Positions 63,288 to 64,000 of a DNA stretch of 64,000 nt are shown one piece after another (position 1 is the stretch's first letter; each line of letters begins with the position of its first letter). Both the position numbers and the translations under genes were made by a program. This stretch comes from JAKZVK01 sp965261065 (lineage in GTDB: Bacteria > Acidobacteriota > Terriglobia > Bryobacterales > UBA6623), in the NCBI GenBank assembly GCA_965261065.1, contig OZ253444.1, positions 8,893,807-8,957,806 of the forward strand, in the 5' to 3' direction. The notes under the pieces are model-generated. The model had not been told where the DNA came from. It saw only the letters and a list, made by a program, of their open reading frames with translations, and ran no database searches.

Positions 63288-64000
63288 ATGAAGCCGACAA
63301 CCGCTTGCACGTTTCTAGTCCCCGCATCCCTTCTTCTCCTCAGCGGCTGCTCCACCGAGTCCGAAACCGCCGAGGCCAAGATCAGCGGCGACTCCTGGAA
63401 GACCAACTGGCCGCGCCACGTCGTCACCGAGGGCTTTGGGAACCAAACCGCCGTGGCCGCCGACTTCACCGGAGACGGGCTGCCCGACGTCATCGTCCAT
63501 GCCGAGAATCAGGCGCGCCTGTACACCGCTCCCGACTGGAAGCTCACGGTCATCAGCGAAGAGCCCACCAATACAGCTATTCACAGCGAGGTGATGGATG
63601 TGGATGGAGACGGCGACCCCGACTACATCGGAGCCGTTTACAGCCCCGGGCCGGTCTTCTGGCTCGAGCGGCCCGACAATCCGCTTACGGAACCGTGGCC
63701 TTATCACCTGGTTGATGACGAGATCGACGGCACGCACGGCCTGATCCTCGGCGACATCGATGGCGACGGCGGCCCCGACCTTGTCGCCAACAGCGCGCAA
63801 GCCAAGGGGCCGTACCCGGAGTCGATCGCCTGGTATAAGGTACCGGAGAATCCGCGACAGGCCGAGCGCTGGATCCGCCATGTTTTCTCGCAGAACGACG
63901 CCCCCGGACTCAGTCACTACATGGGCGTTGGCGACGTCAACGGCGACGGCAAAACCGATATCTCCGCCGCCGCCAAGATCCCCGAGGGCGGCAACTGGTT
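63288..64000 (+). CDS. FG-GAP/VCBS-repeat lipoprotein, N-terminal part, runs off the window
   Basis: The frame is open from ATG 63288 to the right edge (237 codons). GGGAGG precedes it. The signal peptide ends in the lipobox LLSGC. FG-GAP repeats with calcium-binding loops follow: AADFTGDGLPDVIV, VMDVDGDGDPDYIG, GDIDGDGGPDLVAN and GDVNGDGKTDISA. Each forms one blade of a beta-propeller. Secreted proteins of this kind in Acidobacteria and Planctomycetes are of unknown role, possibly sugar-binding. Confidence 0.88.
   Translation, partial: MKPTTACTFLVPASLLLLSGCSTESETAEAKISGDSWKTNWPRHVVTEGFGNQTAVAADFTGDGLPDVIVHAENQARLYTAPDWKLTVISEEPTNTAIHSEVMDVDGDGDPDYIGAVYSPGPVFWLERPDNPLTEPWPYHLVDDEIDGTHGLILGDIDGDGGPDLVANSAQAKGPYPESIAWYKVPENPRQAERWIRHVFSQNDAPGLSHYMGVGDVNGDGKTDISAAAKIPEGGNW

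Overview
The window is GC-rich DNA from a diderm bacterium. LpxC (outer-membrane lipid A), an Omp85-type barrel protein and a TonB-ExbB-ExbD set all need an outer membrane. The gene mix suggests Acidobacteriota (Solibacter/Bryobacter-like or a related class). It includes secreted cytochrome and beta-propeller proteins, S8 proteases with WGT repeats, secreted DinB and RidA proteins, and small secreted proteins of the acidobacterial GK..AGxY type. This placement is inference, because no 16S rRNA gene is present. No tRNA, rRNA or CRISPR array was seen.

Layout. 1-500: start of a REP-associated tyrosine transposase (RAYT) running off the left edge, with a long inverted repeat beside it. 600-7700: secreted multihaem cytochrome c and beta-propeller pair, a broken Omp85 barrel gene, and a secreted protein with a kinase-like fold. 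7790-11300: DnaC-like loader, biotin carrier protein and biotin carboxylase on the minus strand, then RidA. 11340-11660: MITE-like element. 11700-23560: a long minus-strand block read as P1 peptidase, tgt-yajC-secD-secF, tonB-exbB-exbD-exbD, a TPR lipoprotein, a terminator, then rel. 23750-26710: sugar-nucleotide/glycosyltransferase cluster with three frameshifts. 26840-30020: cutA, tatA, tatC, pgeF. 30040-36060: RDD protein, ThuA-like protein, an ISAzo13-type insertion in an SGNH-hydrolase gene, then meaB and mce. 36070-38160: glycosyltransferase and mtnA.

38345-44980 is the most unusual segment. Two nearly identical 1031-bp IS1595/ISXO2-type elements, each with its own 8-bp target duplication, lie before and after the first of two tandem S8 subtilase genes. 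Both proteases end in arrays of an xxxWGT hexapeptide, and a short third secreted protein carries the same motif. The second IS copy landed exactly on the start codon of the second protease, cutting it from its ribosome binding site. That gene has also gained an in-frame TGA. Two tandem 13-bp palindromes lie upstream of the first protease.

44900-50100: CPBP protease, Tat-exported aldo/keto reductase, DinB, two small secreted proteins, a strong terminator, and the remains of a Ser/Thr kinase gene fused to a broken DUF4258 toxin next to its intact YgiT-type partner. 50140-64000: uvrA, a repetitive secreted protein, lpxC, a small RHH/membrane-protein operon with its own promoter, rnc, a TPR protein, an NtrY/NtrX-type two-component pair and the start of an FG-GAP lipoprotein.

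Damaged genes are frequent: three in-frame stops, three frameshifts, two IS-disrupted genes and one chimeric remnant. All three stops fit C-to-T or G-to-A changes, and two frameshifts are extra Cs in C runs. Real decay and assembly error should both be considered.
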